Shown in pieces: positions 26,919 through 36,686 of a DNA stretch of 64,000 nucleotides. The number at the start of each line of letters is the position of its first letter. Position 1 is the first letter of the stretch. Under the pieces are notes generated by a model. It saw only the letters and a list, made by a program, of their open reading frames with translations, did no database searches and was not told the DNA's origin. The DNA is taken from positions 481,685 to 545,684 of the forward strand of contig NZ_JACGLT010000001.1 in assembly GCF_014062315.1 (NCBI RefSeq), in the 5' to 3' direction. The position numbers and the translations under genes were made by a program. The stretch comes from Gelidibacter maritimus (GTDB taxonomy: Bacteria; Bacteroidota; Bacteroidia; Flavobacteriales; Flavobacteriaceae).

Positions 26919-28250
26919 ATGATATATATGAACAGTGAAGATATCCTCAATAGAGTAGAAGATTTTACAGCAGAACAACTTTTTGAATTTATAAACCAGG
27001 AAATTGTATCTCTAGACGAATTGAGAACTACAGGAAATTTGGATGCTAGTAAACGCAAGGCAATAACGACCTTACAAAATGAATACAAACATGTAGATGA
27101 TGGGGCGTGGAAGAATTATCGCCATACTGAAGAGGGTTGTAGAACTTATCTTACAGAATTCCCAACGGGTATTCATGCATCAGAAGCAAAACAAAAGTTA
27201 GAAAATTATGCAGAAGAGAGTCGTAAAAGAGAAACGGAAAAAATTGAAATTTTAGAAAAACTACGAACTAATAAAAACTCATTTTCAGCTGATGATATTC
27301 AGGGTTACCTTGGTAACGGAACATTGAGTCGTAATGATTTATTACATGTCGGCATACCTGAAGGTGTGATTGATCGTCTAAACAATATTGTTTTACCACA
27401 GTTGCGAATGGGTAAAACTCCTGATTCTATTCCAGATGGATATACGGAAGTTTATTTTTGGGGAATACCTGGATCTGGGAAGACTTGTGCATTGTCTGCT
27501 GTATTAAGCACTGCAAATACAAAGGGATATTTAGAATTTGCGCAGGGTCCAGGGTTTAAATATATGACGGGTTTAAAGAATATTTTTGCAAATTCTACTG
27601 CTATCTTGCCTCCTCCAAGTCCAGTTGATAGTACCCAATATTTACCATTTGTATTAAGAAAAGGCAATGAGGACCCTAGATCTGTTTCATTGATAGAGTT
27701 GAGTGGGGAGATATTTCAATGCTTTTTCCATAAGAATGCTGGCGATAATTTGCCAACACCTGAACACGAAGCAACACTGGATAGTTTGCTACGTTTCTTG
27801 GACGGAGATAACAGAAAAATTCACTTCTTTTTCGTCGATTATGAAAAGAAAAACAATTTAGATGTTGACGGTTATACCCAAGCTGATTACTTACAGGCTG
27901 CTGCAATCTATTTCAAGGATAATAATATTTTTAGTAAATCAACAGACGCAATTTATATTGTTGTTACTAAAAGTGATTTAATGCCATCTATAGATAAGAA
28001 CAAGGTTAATGATATAAATGTTTACCTCCAAAATGCCAACTTTACTTCTTTTATAAACTCATTAAAAGTGCGTTGCAAGGAGAATAGTATAAATTCTGGT
28101 AAAATTCTTGGAACTCATTTCTCTTTAGGTGAAGTATATTTTGATCAAATCTGTTCTTTTGATAGTGAGACTTCTGAAAACATCATTGATATTTTAATTA
28201 GAAGAATAGCTCCCAATAAGAAAAGTATTTTAGATGTATTTAATAAGTAG
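26919..28250 (+). CDS. P-loop GTPase with N-terminal adaptor domains
   Basis: A 443-residue soluble protein. Residues 1-165 hold small helical adaptor segments, including a YLTEFPTGIHASEAKQKL motif and the NKNSFSADDIQGYLGNGTLS segment, of the kind seen in GTPase-centred bacterial conflict proteins. The GTPase domain follows: P-loop VYFWGIPGSGKTCAL (~178-192), a LIELSGE switch segment (~255) and VVTKSDLMP (~347-355) as the T/NKxD motif. The gene is 9 bases after the membrane protein gene and 5 before the next. It may couple nucleotide state to the membrane components. ATG 26928 is an alternative start. Confidence 0.72.
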   Translation: MIYMNSEDILNRVEDFTAEQLFEFINQEIVSLDELRTTGNLDASKRKAITTLQNEYKHVDDGAWKNYRHTEEGCRTYLTEFPTGIHASEAKQKLENYAEESRKRETEKIEILEKLRTNKNSFSADDIQGYLGNGTLSRNDLLHVGIPEGVIDRLNNIVLPQLRMGKTPDSIPDGYTEVYFWGIPGSGKTCALSAVLSTANTKGYLEFAQGPGFKYMTGLKNIFANSTAILPPPSPVDSTQYLPFVLRKGNEDPRSVSLIELSGEIFQCFFHKNAGDNLPTPEHEATLDSLLRFLDGDNRKIHFFFVDYEKKNNLDVDGYTQADYLQAAAIYFKDNNIFSKSTDAIYIVVTKSDLMPSIDKNKVNDINVYLQNANFTSFINSLKVRCKENSINSGKILGTHFSLGEVYFDQICSFDSETSENIIDILIRRIAPNKKSILDVFNK

Positions 28251-28255
28251 CTTTT

Positions 28256-30883
28256 ATGGAAATAGTTGTACACGGGACTAACGGTGGATTCCGCACGTTA
28301 TATAATACGCAAAATGCACCGCGAATAGGCAATGAGATTAGGAATAATGTTGAGAGTAAAACTTCATTAGGTAAATCGGTATATGCTATTGATTTTGTTA
28401 CAAATGGTTGTGTTTTTAGAAAATATAAGATTGTTAAGGATGCTTTGCGTAATAATGCAACTGGGTTTATTGCGTTTTCTGTCTTTTTGCCATCAGACGA
28501 GAGATTGTCCGGAGTAGATATTAAATCAATTCTTGACAAATTGCAAAGTCATTATGTTGATAATTATATCATAAACAACCAAATGAATCGGGGTGAAAGA
28601 ACCCAAATTATTCAAGAGGATTGGACTTTCGTAGCTGACATATTAAGTAAATATAATACATTACAGGATCATTCCATTAATCAGCTTCAGCCAGGTACCA
28701 AAGAAGCTGCTTTCATTTATTACAAAAATGATGATGAATTGATAGAATATTTGGATAAACCTTTTCAGGAAGAATATTGCGAATATAAACAGGTGTTATT
28801 AATAGACAGTGAATTAAGATTGAATTGTGATGTTCTAGATATAATGAGAAATTCAGGGATTGATTTAAAAAATATTGATTTAAAAAATGAATATTACTAT
28901 CTGAATAATTATAACCGCAGTAAAGGCTTAACTATCACAGCTAATGGTATGCAAAGATCAGATGGAAAAGGCAATAATCTTATCAGGGCAAAGGATAAGG
29001 TTGATATAAATTATAAAAAGGATGATCGATTTTATTTTCCAATAGAAGCAAATGGTACTATATCAAATCCCACTTCGGAAATTCATAAATATTTTGAGTT
29101 AAAGAGAAATGAAATCATTATCGATTATGCAGCCTTTAGCAATCCTGAACCTAAAATAAAAACTGTCATTCTAGAGATAAGAGATAGAAACGGAATTCCT
29201 ATTAACGATGCTGAAATCAAATGTGACGACAATTACACTTTTAAAACCGTAGATAATAATAAATTCACTTTCAGTGGCGAAGATCTTGGGAAGAGTTGGA
29301 CTGTTTCAGCAAAAAAAGGAGAAAATCTGTTTTCGGATAATCAACCAATAGATTTTAAAAGGGATTGTCCCGAAGATATTGGAATAGTTAAATTACAATT
29401 AAACGAGCATAAAAAAGTAAGATTTTCAGGAATATTGAATAATGTTTCTATTTCCGATATAAAAGTAACAATAGAAGAAAAAAGAAAATATGAAGTTTCT
29501 ACAGAAGTTGAATTTATAAACGATGAAATTAATAAAAAATACCAGGTTTCTGCAACTTATCATAAGAATAACGAGAAGTTTTATGGGGAAATAACATTTT
29601 GTCCAAAAGATAGTGATACTATCCGTATAAATTTACAGTTAGTAAAAGTTGAGAAATACAGTATTGATATAGGAAAATACGGAAAGGAAAATCAAAGCCT
29701 TCCTGGTTATTCCAATTCTAAAGCAGGAAAAGATGTGGAATCCTATATTAGACCAAAACAAGGTTGGAAATTTATCGGTTTTGAATTACAGGAAATTTCA
29801 GAAAATAGTGGTTATGACGGGAAGCTAGTTGCGCAATACCAGAAGAACAATAAACCTATAATGGTTATGGCTTTAGTCCCTTTAGTATTATTGATAGTTT
29901 CATTTGGAGTATGGTGGCTCTGGCCAAAAGCGAGTATCGAGACTGATTTTCTTACTGAATCACAAATAGAAAATTACGTTTACGGAGCAGAACTTAATCT
30001 TGTCGTATTAGACAGTCTTAAAACACAATGGGATAAACAGAATATTGTAGATAAAAAAGAAGAAAATTCTATATGGTATAATCCCATAACGTGGTTAAAA
30101 AGTAATGAGCCAACTCTCGATTCAATTGAAGAGGGTCAATGGAAAAAAACGGCTGAATCGATTGATAGAGCTATTAAGAAAAGAAATTCGATTAATAATT
30201 TTGACTTTAGATTGTTAAAAGATAGTACTAAATATTCTTCCCAGCAATTAAAGTTAAAATATTCTATAAATGGGATAGATAGCACTCAATATGATACAAT
30301 TCGAAAAAAATTCTATAATGTTAGAAATTGGAATTTAAATCAAATTGCTGATTCCATAAATGTTTTTCTAAAATCCAAAGTATCAGAGATAGAGGTGTTA
30401 AACGAAAATAATGATGTTGCGAAAATAAAAGCGAGTGGTAATCCGGAAGCTAAAGGAAGAGAAGCAAATATAAGTAAATCAACAAATAAGGACTTTGAAT
30501 CAATCAATGAAAGCAAAATACAGCAAACTACAAACAAAGAAACTAAAAATCAAGGAGTCAATAATGACATTAAAAAACAATTGCAAAGTGGCACTATAAC
30601 TAAGAAACAATTGGAAAAATACGAAAAGGAGAATCCTGTTGATTTTAAAAGTAGCATTGATATATATTTAAAGTTTTGGGCATTAGTAAAGGATAGTACT
30701 CAGAAAAATGATTTTGATAAGCTGCTGAAGGATACGAAAAGAGATGACACTTTGAAAAACAGTGAATTAAAAAAGTTTTTAGACTTTGTTTGCTCCGATT
30801 CGCAGGCTTTTCAGAAATACTTAGAACTTTCGGGTAAGGCTACGATGAAATCCATAAATGAATTAAAGAAAAAGGTACAATGA
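28256..30883 (+). CDS. large single-pass protein, possible GTPase partner
   Basis: An 875-residue protein. The N-terminal ~200 residues (MEIVVHGTNGGFRTLYNTQN ... FIAFSVFLPSDERL) vaguely resemble the N-terminal regions of GTPase-associated GAP1-type proteins. A carboxypeptidase-regulatory-like beta domain follows (VILEIRDRNGIPINDAEIKC, ~302-345), then an InlB-repeat-like module (GWKFIGFEL ... LVAQYQK, ~463-529). One membrane helix (~533-555) precedes a 300-residue charged C-terminal region with coiled coil. No signal peptide. The module-plus-helix arrangement matches the operon's protease. It directly follows the GTPase gene, supporting a partnership. No enzyme motifs. Confidence 0.65.
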   Translation: MEIVVHGTNGGFRTLYNTQNAPRIGNEIRNNVESKTSLGKSVYAIDFVTNGCVFRKYKIVKDALRNNATGFIAFSVFLPSDERLSGVDIKSILDKLQSHYVDNYIINNQMNRGERTQIIQEDWTFVADILSKYNTLQDHSINQLQPGTKEAAFIYYKNDDELIEYLDKPFQEEYCEYKQVLLIDSELRLNCDVLDIMRNSGIDLKNIDLKNEYYYLNNYNRSKGLTITANGMQRSDGKGNNLIRAKDKVDINYKKDDRFYFPIEANGTISNPTSEIHKYFELKRNEIIIDYAAFSNPEPKIKTVILEIRDRNGIPINDAEIKCDDNYTFKTVDNNKFTFSGEDLGKSWTVSAKKGENLFSDNQPIDFKRDCPEDIGIVKLQLNEHKKVRFSGILNNVSISDIKVTIEEKRKYEVSTEVEFINDEINKKYQVSATYHKNNEKFYGEITFCPKDSDTIRINLQLVKVEKYSIDIGKYGKENQSLPGYSNSKAGKDVESYIRPKQGWKFIGFELQEISENSGYDGKLVAQYQKNNKPIMVMALVPLVLLIVSFGVWWLWPKASIETDFLTESQIENYVYGAELNLVVLDSLKTQWDKQNIVDKKEENSIWYNPITWLKSNEPTLDSIEEGQWKKTAESIDRAIKKRNSINNFDFRLLKDSTKYSSQQLKLKYSINGIDSTQYDTIRKKFYNVRNWNLNQIADSINVFLKSKVSEIEVLNENNDVAKIKASGNPEAKGREANISKSTNKDFESINESKIQQTTNKETKNQGVNNDIKKQLQSGTITKKQLEKYEKENPVDFKSSIDIYLKFWALVKDSTQKNDFDKLLKDTKRDDTLKNSELKKFLDFVCSDSQAFQKYLELSGKATMKSINELKKKVQ

Positions 30884-31827
30884 AAGCAATAAAAATTGGC
30901 TTGGCTGTAATCGTCATTGGGACAATAGCATTCTTCGTGATAAATTCGCTTATACCAACTCCGCCACCTCCTGAACCCCCAGCTTCTGAAAATTATCCTT
31001 CAGTGAAGCTTATCGATGATAAAATCGATTTGATAAAAACACTGCCTAATAATGAGTTCAATAAAGATATTTATGACGATATAAAATACCTTATAGATGA
31101 TCATTACAAACCACACCCTCCACAACATGTTTATGGCCGTTTGGGAGGAACACAATTGGAAAATGATCAACAGAAAAAGATTTTATCTAAAAATCTTTAT
31201 TCTGCTTATGTAAATAAATTTTTGGAACAGGCATTCTATGTTTTTAATAATAAATCATGGAGTCCTGCAGATTTAGCATTTATTCGTAGTGAATATCAAT
31301 TATTACAGAAGTCGCCCTATCTTGAGAATGGGAGTCCAGTGGCTATCAGATTTTTACATATTAAATGGATCTTTGATGAATATGATGAAGTGAATCGTTT
31401 TATATCTTCTTGTATTAACTTTTCTTATTCGGATTCAGCACTTAGAGACGAATTTCCAATTGATGATATAAGAGGTAAACTCAACCAAGTTGAAAATTAT
31501 CGAAAAAATGGATTAGGGAATGGATATTTAAACAATTGCACCCGCTTACATAGTGAGTTAAATGAAATACCCCATACCTTGTTTAATAAGCATAATAAGT
31601 ATTTGGATACTAAAATCGATATGTGGTCAGGAATGTATGAGGATTTTAATTCACAAAAAACTTATACAGAAAACATATATAGTCCATTAAAGAATCAGAT
31701 AGATTCATTTGGGAATGGATTGTATGATATTCCCGATTTACCCTCTGTCGCGTCTTACCGCTTAATGAGAAAATTAAATGATGATGCCGACAGAGCTTAT
31801 ATTAATATTGAAAAAAGAAAAAAATAA
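30880..31827 (+). CDS. N-terminally anchored periplasmic protein
   Basis: A 315-residue protein with an uncleaved N-terminal membrane helix (IGLAVIVIGTIAFFVINSLI) followed by a PTPPPPEPPAS linker and a ~270-residue mostly helical domain. The start overlaps the previous stop (ATGA), so translation is coupled. The body has HPPQHVYGRLGGTQ and many Tyr/Asp-rich helices, but no family I recognise. Topology suggests a periplasmic domain held at the inner membrane. It would connect the inner-membrane components with the exported proteins made by the next two genes. Confidence 0.65.
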   Translation: MKAIKIGLAVIVIGTIAFFVINSLIPTPPPPEPPASENYPSVKLIDDKIDLIKTLPNNEFNKDIYDDIKYLIDDHYKPHPPQHVYGRLGGTQLENDQQKKILSKNLYSAYVNKFLEQAFYVFNNKSWSPADLAFIRSEYQLLQKSPYLENGSPVAIRFLHIKWIFDEYDEVNRFISSCINFSYSDSALRDEFPIDDIRGKLNQVENYRKNGLGNGYLNNCTRLHSELNEIPHTLFNKHNKYLDTKIDMWSGMYEDFNSQKTYTENIYSPLKNQIDSFGNGLYDIPDLPSVASYRLMRKLNDDADRAYINIEKRKK

Positions 31828-31848
31828 GTAAGATTTAGTAGAATAAGA

Positions 31849-32766
31849 ATGAAAATAATAAGAGTTATAACATTCATTTGGTGCGGGTTTGGATCATCCT
31901 ATGCTCAGCAGGATTTAATTAATACGTTACAAAAGCAGGCTATTACAAACGATAGTTTGATTAAAGTAATTAAAAATTATGAGCAATCAAATAATGAAAA
32001 TCAAGTAACACTTCGACATTTATTGGATACAATAAATAATCTAAAGTCAGATTTGTCTAAATTGAAAAATTTAGAAACTGAAATGAACGAATTAGAAAAA
32101 TTTATCAAACTAAAAACAGATTCAATATTTATACTTAAATCAAATATTACCGATAAGGACGTGCAATTGATAACTCAAGAACAAATTAATATACAGAAGA
32201 TAAAAGACGTAAAGGAAAATAGTAAGAATGTAATGATAACAAGAGTAGTAGATAATTATAAAAATAGGAATTTTGAGGACTTAATAAAATCATCTACTCT
32301 ACAATCCATACTAAATGATAAACAAATATTAGGACCTTCTAAAGATATAGAACCACTCTTATCTGACTTAGAGAAATACTTTAGTATAACCAAGTTGTTT
32401 CAAAGTACGTTTAACAACGCTAAGATTAAAGATGCTCAAAATCAATTTAATCAAATACAACTAGAATCATCATCAATCGACAAACTCAGAAATAAGGTTG
32501 AAAACTATCAAGCACTTAATGATGGACTAAAAGAAACTATTGAAAAAATTATGACTTTGGATGGACAAGAATCAGTAGCTAGTATGTCAAAAGAAACTCA
32601 AAATAAGAAGCTTAGTAAAATTCTGATAGAAATTTCTTATTACATATTTAATTACGACATCAACTTGTTAGATTATCCCTACCTGTCGGATGTAATGTTT
32701 GAAATTATCAAACGTAAGACTCCCAATCCAGATGCAGATATTTCAGATTTATTAAAAAAATTATAA
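31849..32766 (+). CDS. secreted coiled-coil protein
   Basis: A 305-residue protein with a signal peptide (MKIIRVITFIWCGFGSSYAQ) and a long coiled coil over about residues 25-130 (SLIKVIKNYEQSNNENQVTL ... NLKSDLSKLKNLETEMNELE). A helical C-terminal half follows. Composition is Lys/Asn/Glu-rich. It probably spans or organises the periplasm, possibly linking the inner-membrane and outer-membrane proteins of the operon. It starts 21 bases after the previous gene. No family recognised. Confidence 0.65.
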   Translation: MKIIRVITFIWCGFGSSYAQQDLINTLQKQAITNDSLIKVIKNYEQSNNENQVTLRHLLDTINNLKSDLSKLKNLETEMNELEKFIKLKTDSIFILKSNITDKDVQLITQEQINIQKIKDVKENSKNVMITRVVDNYKNRNFEDLIKSSTLQSILNDKQILGPSKDIEPLLSDLEKYFSITKLFQSTFNNAKIKDAQNQFNQIQLESSSIDKLRNKVENYQALNDGLKETIEKIMTLDGQESVASMSKETQNKKLSKILIEISYYIFNYDINLLDYPYLSDVMFEIIKRKTPNPDADISDLLKKL

Positions 32767-32778
32767 TAAAAAAATAGT

Positions 32779-34143
32779 ATGAAAAAGATTATAGTATTAG
32801 TTATGATTTTTGCTACTGCAACCTCCGTCTTGGCTCAAACACCTTTAGTGGCAGGAGATAATTGTTTTGACAATGGTGATTATGTATGTGCTCAAAAGAA
32901 ATACCAAGATGCGATGGACACAGCCTCTGGAAGAGACAAACAAATAGCTGAAATTAGATACTCACGAGCAAATTCATGTAATAACTGGCTTACTGTGGCT
33001 AATAGAGCTTTTAATAATAACAGTTATGAATCTGCAAAGGAGAATTACCAATGGGTTTTAAACGAAAATCCAAATGATAACTATGCCAAATCACAATTAG
33101 AAAAATGCATTAGTGCGCTTAAAGCAGTGATAAAATTAAGCGTATCTAAAGAAAGTTTAACCTTTTCACCTTTAGGTGGTATGGATCGCATTTTTGTTAA
33201 TACTAATGCAACTTCTTATTCTGTGCGTAACATACCTTCTTGGTGTACAGTACAAAAATTCGACAGTTATTTTGATATTACTTATACACCCAATACTGGT
33301 ATTAGTCCCCGAACAGGTTTGTATAAGATTACAGCGGGCGATAAAGAAGTAGAAATATACGCGTCTCAACCTGTTCCTCCAAAAAAGCAGGAAATAACCT
33401 TGAGTGTTTCAAAAGAAAATATACGTCTTAATGAGGTTGTAAAATCTATAATAATTGATGTGAATACAAACTCGAGCGATTACCAAATAACAAATTTGCC
33501 TTCATGGTGTAGGGTTAAGAGTAAATATCATAATTGGTTTTCTCTGGAATGTGAAGCAAATTATAACTCTTACTCACGCGAAGATTGGTTCTATGTTAAC
33601 GCTGGAAATAAGAGTGTTAGAATAAATTTACATCAGTCGGGATCAACTAAAAAAAGTTCATTTCCAGTGAAAAAGAGAAAAGAAAAATCTATTAAACGCA
33701 GTTTAGGTTCATTTTCGAGTTTAGGAATTCAAAGTGGTGAAATTGCTTATTTAGGCTTGCTTTATGAATCTGGAGGTCGAAGAACTGTTGGGTTTCATAT
33801 TTCGGCAAGGACAAGTTTAATAACGGAAAATAATATTTGGAATGGAGGAGAGCCAATAAACAAAACCGAAATTCAATTAGGACCAAACTTTAAAATTTCA
33901 AAAAGACTGTATTTAAACATAGGAGGCGGCTATGGGCACATTGGGGACGTTGATTCAATCACTAACTTTGATAACATGGAAGAATTAGGATATTATGTTG
34001 GAACGGCAGGGTTAATGATTCGTCTCAGTAGAGTTGTAAATATTAACGGAGGAGTATCATTTATGAATATTGATAAGGATTTTGATAATCCAGAAATAAC
34101 TTTTGGTATTTCTTTTAATTTAAAAGGGAAAAATAGATATTAG
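32779..34143 (+). CDS. TPR-BACON outer-membrane beta-barrel protein
   Basis: A 454-residue protein with a signal peptide (MKKIIVLVMIFATATSVLAQ) and TPR-like repeats (~25-115, with YVCAQKKYQDAM and YESAKENYQWVL). Two BACON-type Ig modules follow (~125-190 and 208-270; both show S..SWC: RNIPSWCTV and TNLPSWCRV). After a basic linker, ~160 residues of alternating strands end in ITFGISFNLKG, typical of a small outer-membrane barrel. BACON domains are typical of Bacteroidota surface proteins. It is the last gene of the operon and supplies its outer-membrane end. The barrel is inferred from strand pattern. Confidence 0.75.
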   Translation: MKKIIVLVMIFATATSVLAQTPLVAGDNCFDNGDYVCAQKKYQDAMDTASGRDKQIAEIRYSRANSCNNWLTVANRAFNNNSYESAKENYQWVLNENPNDNYAKSQLEKCISALKAVIKLSVSKESLTFSPLGGMDRIFVNTNATSYSVRNIPSWCTVQKFDSYFDITYTPNTGISPRTGLYKITAGDKEVEIYASQPVPPKKQEITLSVSKENIRLNEVVKSIIIDVNTNSSDYQITNLPSWCRVKSKYHNWFSLECEANYNSYSREDWFYVNAGNKSVRINLHQSGSTKKSSFPVKKRKEKSIKRSLGSFSSLGIQSGEIAYLGLLYESGGRRTVGFHISARTSLITENNIWNGGEPINKTEIQLGPNFKISKRLYLNIGGGYGHIGDVDSITNFDNMEELGYYVGTAGLMIRLSRVVNINGGVSFMNIDKDFDNPEITFGISFNLKGKNRY

Positions 34144-34309
34144 TCAACTGGTCTGATAACTTAGGAAATGGGAAGTAATATTATTTAATTAATTAAGCAA
34201 AGATGTTTACCGTAATCAGTTTTATGTAGTTATTACAATAATCATAATCAATTAAAATCGTGAAAAATTTACTTCTCAATTCTTATTGTTCGTTTTTCTT
34301 ATAAATACA

Positions 34310-35651
34310 GGACACTGTACCAAAAAGTGTGTAAGTAGAAAATTCTACTTGGGTTAGTCCAAGCAGAATTTTTTTACATTTAATATTTACACATTTATGG
34401 AAACCAAAGATTTAATCCCAGATGAGTTTTTCAAGAAGTTCAAGACCGGAGAAGAACTACATAATTTTTTAAAAGATCTACAGAAACGCGGGATCGAAAA
34501 GATGCTTGAAGGCGAGCTCGATGCCCATTTGGATTACGACAGGCACAATTTAAGAAAAAACGACAACTCGCGTAATGGCTACACTTCAAAGAAGATCAAA
34601 ACCAGTTACGGTGAAGAAGACATTAAGGTCCCCAGGGATCGTGATGCCAGTTTCAACCCAATGATCATACCCAAGAGAAAAAGTATGGTAGAAGACATTG
34701 AAAACGTTGTTATTTCGTTATACGCCAAGGGGATGTCTGTGTCGGACATTGAAGAACAGATCAGAGAAGTCTATAATTTTGATGTCTCCTAGTCCACAAT
34801 TTCCCGTATAACCAATGCTATCACTTCAGATATTGTGGCATGGCAAAATCGTCCCTTGGAACCTGTTTATCTGATTGTCTGGATGGATGGGATTGTTTTT
34901 AAAGTAAGAGAGGGATCCAAAGTGATCAATAAAACAATTTATATCGCAGTGGGCCTGAAACGCGATGGCCGCAAGGACGTCCTTGGTCTATGGCTTGGCA
35001 AAAATTAATCTTCTTCCTTTTGGATGAGTGTTCTCACCGACCTGAAAGCCTGTGGAACAGACGACATCTTAATCACAGGAACAGATAATCTAAATGGGTT
35101 TACAGATACGATCCGAACTGTTTTTCCCGAATCCAAAACGCAGATCTGTGTCGTACATCAAATCCGAAATACGTGTAAATATGTGGTATGGAAAGATAAA
35201 AAACAATTTACCACGGATATGAAAGAGATTTATAATGCTCCCACAAAACAGTCCGCACAGGCTGCTTTAAAAAATGACTTTGCAGCTAAATGGGAACATA
35301 AATATTCCTATGCTGTCCAGAGCTGGAGAAACAACTGGGAAGACCTCACTGTTTTCTTTGAGTTCCCTGTGGACATTAGGAAAATCATCTATACAACTAA
35401 CCTGATCGAGAACCTGAACGGAAAAATCAGGAAGTACACCAAGACAAATTAACCTTCCCGACAGACGAGGCTGTGATGAAATCAGTATATTTGGCAGTAA
35501 GGGAAGCGACCAAAAAATGGTCTATGCCAGTCAGAAACTGGGGAGTGATTGTTGATCAGTTTTTGATACTTTACCAAGAAAGGGTTAGAATTTAATAAAA
35601 AAAACTAACCCGAGCTAATTTTTGAACTTACACACTTTAAGAGACAGTCCC
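34310..35651 (+). mobile_element. IS256-family insertion sequence, inactive
   Basis: Imperfect terminal inverted repeats enclose a broken IS256 transposase gene. The left end GGACACTGTACC...AAAGTGTGTAAGT starts at 34310, and the right end, read in reverse, is GGACTGTC...AAAGTGTGTAAGT ending at about 35651. Thirteen inner bases are identical. I see no 8-bp target duplication, so a flank may have changed. It ends the SrfBC operon region. Confidence 0.75.
34397..35595 (+). pseudogene. IS256-family transposase, three lesions
   Basis: The frame from ATG 34397 (METKDLIPDEFFKKFKTGEE) matches IS256/Mutator transposases: RNGYTSKKIKTSYGE, then PRDRDASFNPMIIPKR. It stops at TAG 34790, reopens (STISRITNAIT ... 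VWMDGIVFKV), stops at TAA near 35006 and continues (SSSFWMSVLTDLKACGTDDI ... IIYTTNLIENLNGKIRKYTK). One missing base near 35445 then shifts the frame; the true C-terminus (DEAVMKSVYLAVREATKKWS ...) ends at 35595. The DDE enzyme is dead. Confidence 0.88.
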
Positions 35652-35667
35652 CTAAAAAAGGTAAGTG

Positions 35668-35700
<33 letters not shown>

Positions 35701-35993
35701 ATAAATATTTAAGCTGTAATATGAAGTCGTCTAGAAATTAGAATCGGTTTTTATGACCATCTCAGCTATTACCGCTCCATGCTGCGAAAAGCTTCATTAC
35801 GGGCAAAACGCTTTATTAAAAAAGCCTTGGTCCCAACTTCAAAGTCTCCGATTTCCATTCCACTTACCTACTCATTTCCGAAAAAAGTCGGGAAGCGGGC
35901 AAACTCCATTACAACCTTCAACTTTTGGTTACTTCAGTTCGATTTATGCCGGTGATGTCGGTTGCATAGTGCTAGGCATTTCGATTCAAACTA

Positions 35994-36211
35994 TGACACT
36001 TTTGCCTGTGGGTTAAAAGCTTATAGCGGTTCGGTTTGTGCCACTTTGAAAGATCAAGTATTAATTACTTTATCACTTAAAAGAATGCGATATGGCCAAC
36101 ACACTTGATCTAATGGGCTTAAAATAATTCATTTCTTTACATATTAATGGATATAGCAATCAAAAAATAGGTGCTTGCCTAAGAATATTCTGCAACACCT
36201 TAATCAATTAA
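35994..36211 (+). mobile_element. IS21-type left end with decayed istA start, copy 1
   Basis: A terminal-type sequence (ACACTTTTGCC ... TTTGTGCCAC) is followed at 36092 by ATG and the opening of an IstA-like transposase: MANTLDLMGLK, stop (TAA), FISLHINGYSNQKIGACLRI ... NTLIN, stop. This matches the usual IstA helix-turn-helix start (M-A-N-x-L-D-x-M...YSN-x-K-I). The remainder of the element is gone. A second, similar remnant lies at 38045-38281. Confidence 0.6.
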
Positions 36212-36236
36212 TATTCGGCTGTTCCGAATTTGGTAT

Positions 36237-36508
36237 TTAAGAAAACCATTTCAATTCATGATTACAATCCATAAAATGGATAGCTAAGACCAGCCTATAG
36301 TTAGCTATCAAATCAATTTGCAAAAACAATTTATAATTTTCTTCTACATCAGCTATTTCAGGAGTGGATAGTCGTTTGAATTCTTTTTCTTTGGCTCGAT
36401 TTGAGAGTGTGCCTTTATTTTGTTCCAAGAATCTAACCAATAAAGCAACTATGTCATCTGGCATTTCGAATATATTGTCCAAATACGACTTGAAGTCTTC
36501 ATATTGAG
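36237..36508 (-). pseudogene. Fic protein 3' fragment, duplicate of the gene at 38377-39909
   Basis: On the minus strand this encodes YEDFKSYLDNIFEMPDDIVA, LLVRFLEQNKGTLSNRAKEK, EFKRLSTPEIADVEENYKLF, then a tail ending ELKWFS. It is nearly the same as the C-terminal ~60 residues of the full-length Fic protein, which shows KYEEFKSYLDNIFEMPDDMV. Sequence upstream of YEDF is unrelated. This copy keeps the intact tail that the full-length gene has lost through a frameshift. Confidence 0.75.
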
Positions 36509-36634
36509 TATAATGAAAATTGTACGTTGTTCTTATAATTGCTAATTGAATGATGTTGTGAGTTATATACGAGACGTATCTAGTCAAATCATAATTTATT
36601 ATCAGGGTGTAGCCAAATAATTTTTTTCGATAAG

Positions 36635-36650
36635 TCAGGCAATAGCCTGA
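36635..36650. promoter_or_regulatory. TCAGGC-n4-GCCTGA palindrome, second copy
   Basis: Same 6+6 inverted repeat as at 2122-2137 but with an AATA centre, 36 bases before the truncated mobile mystery A copy. Conservation of this site before both copies supports it as the binding site of this regulator family. Confidence 0.5.
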
Positions 36651-36686
36651 CAAGACACTTGATTATATCAGGTTAAAACCTTATTG

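Noticed and set aside
34144..34309. Possible tenth gene of the SrfBC operon after 34143.
   Set aside because: Only 166 A/T-rich bases without a frame remain before the IS256 end; if a gene existed there, nothing of it is readable.
35753..36016. An 87-codon plus-strand open frame after the CT tract.
   Set aside because: Cys/Pro/Ser-rich composition without a start signal. It runs into the IS21 left-end remnant, so it is not a gene.
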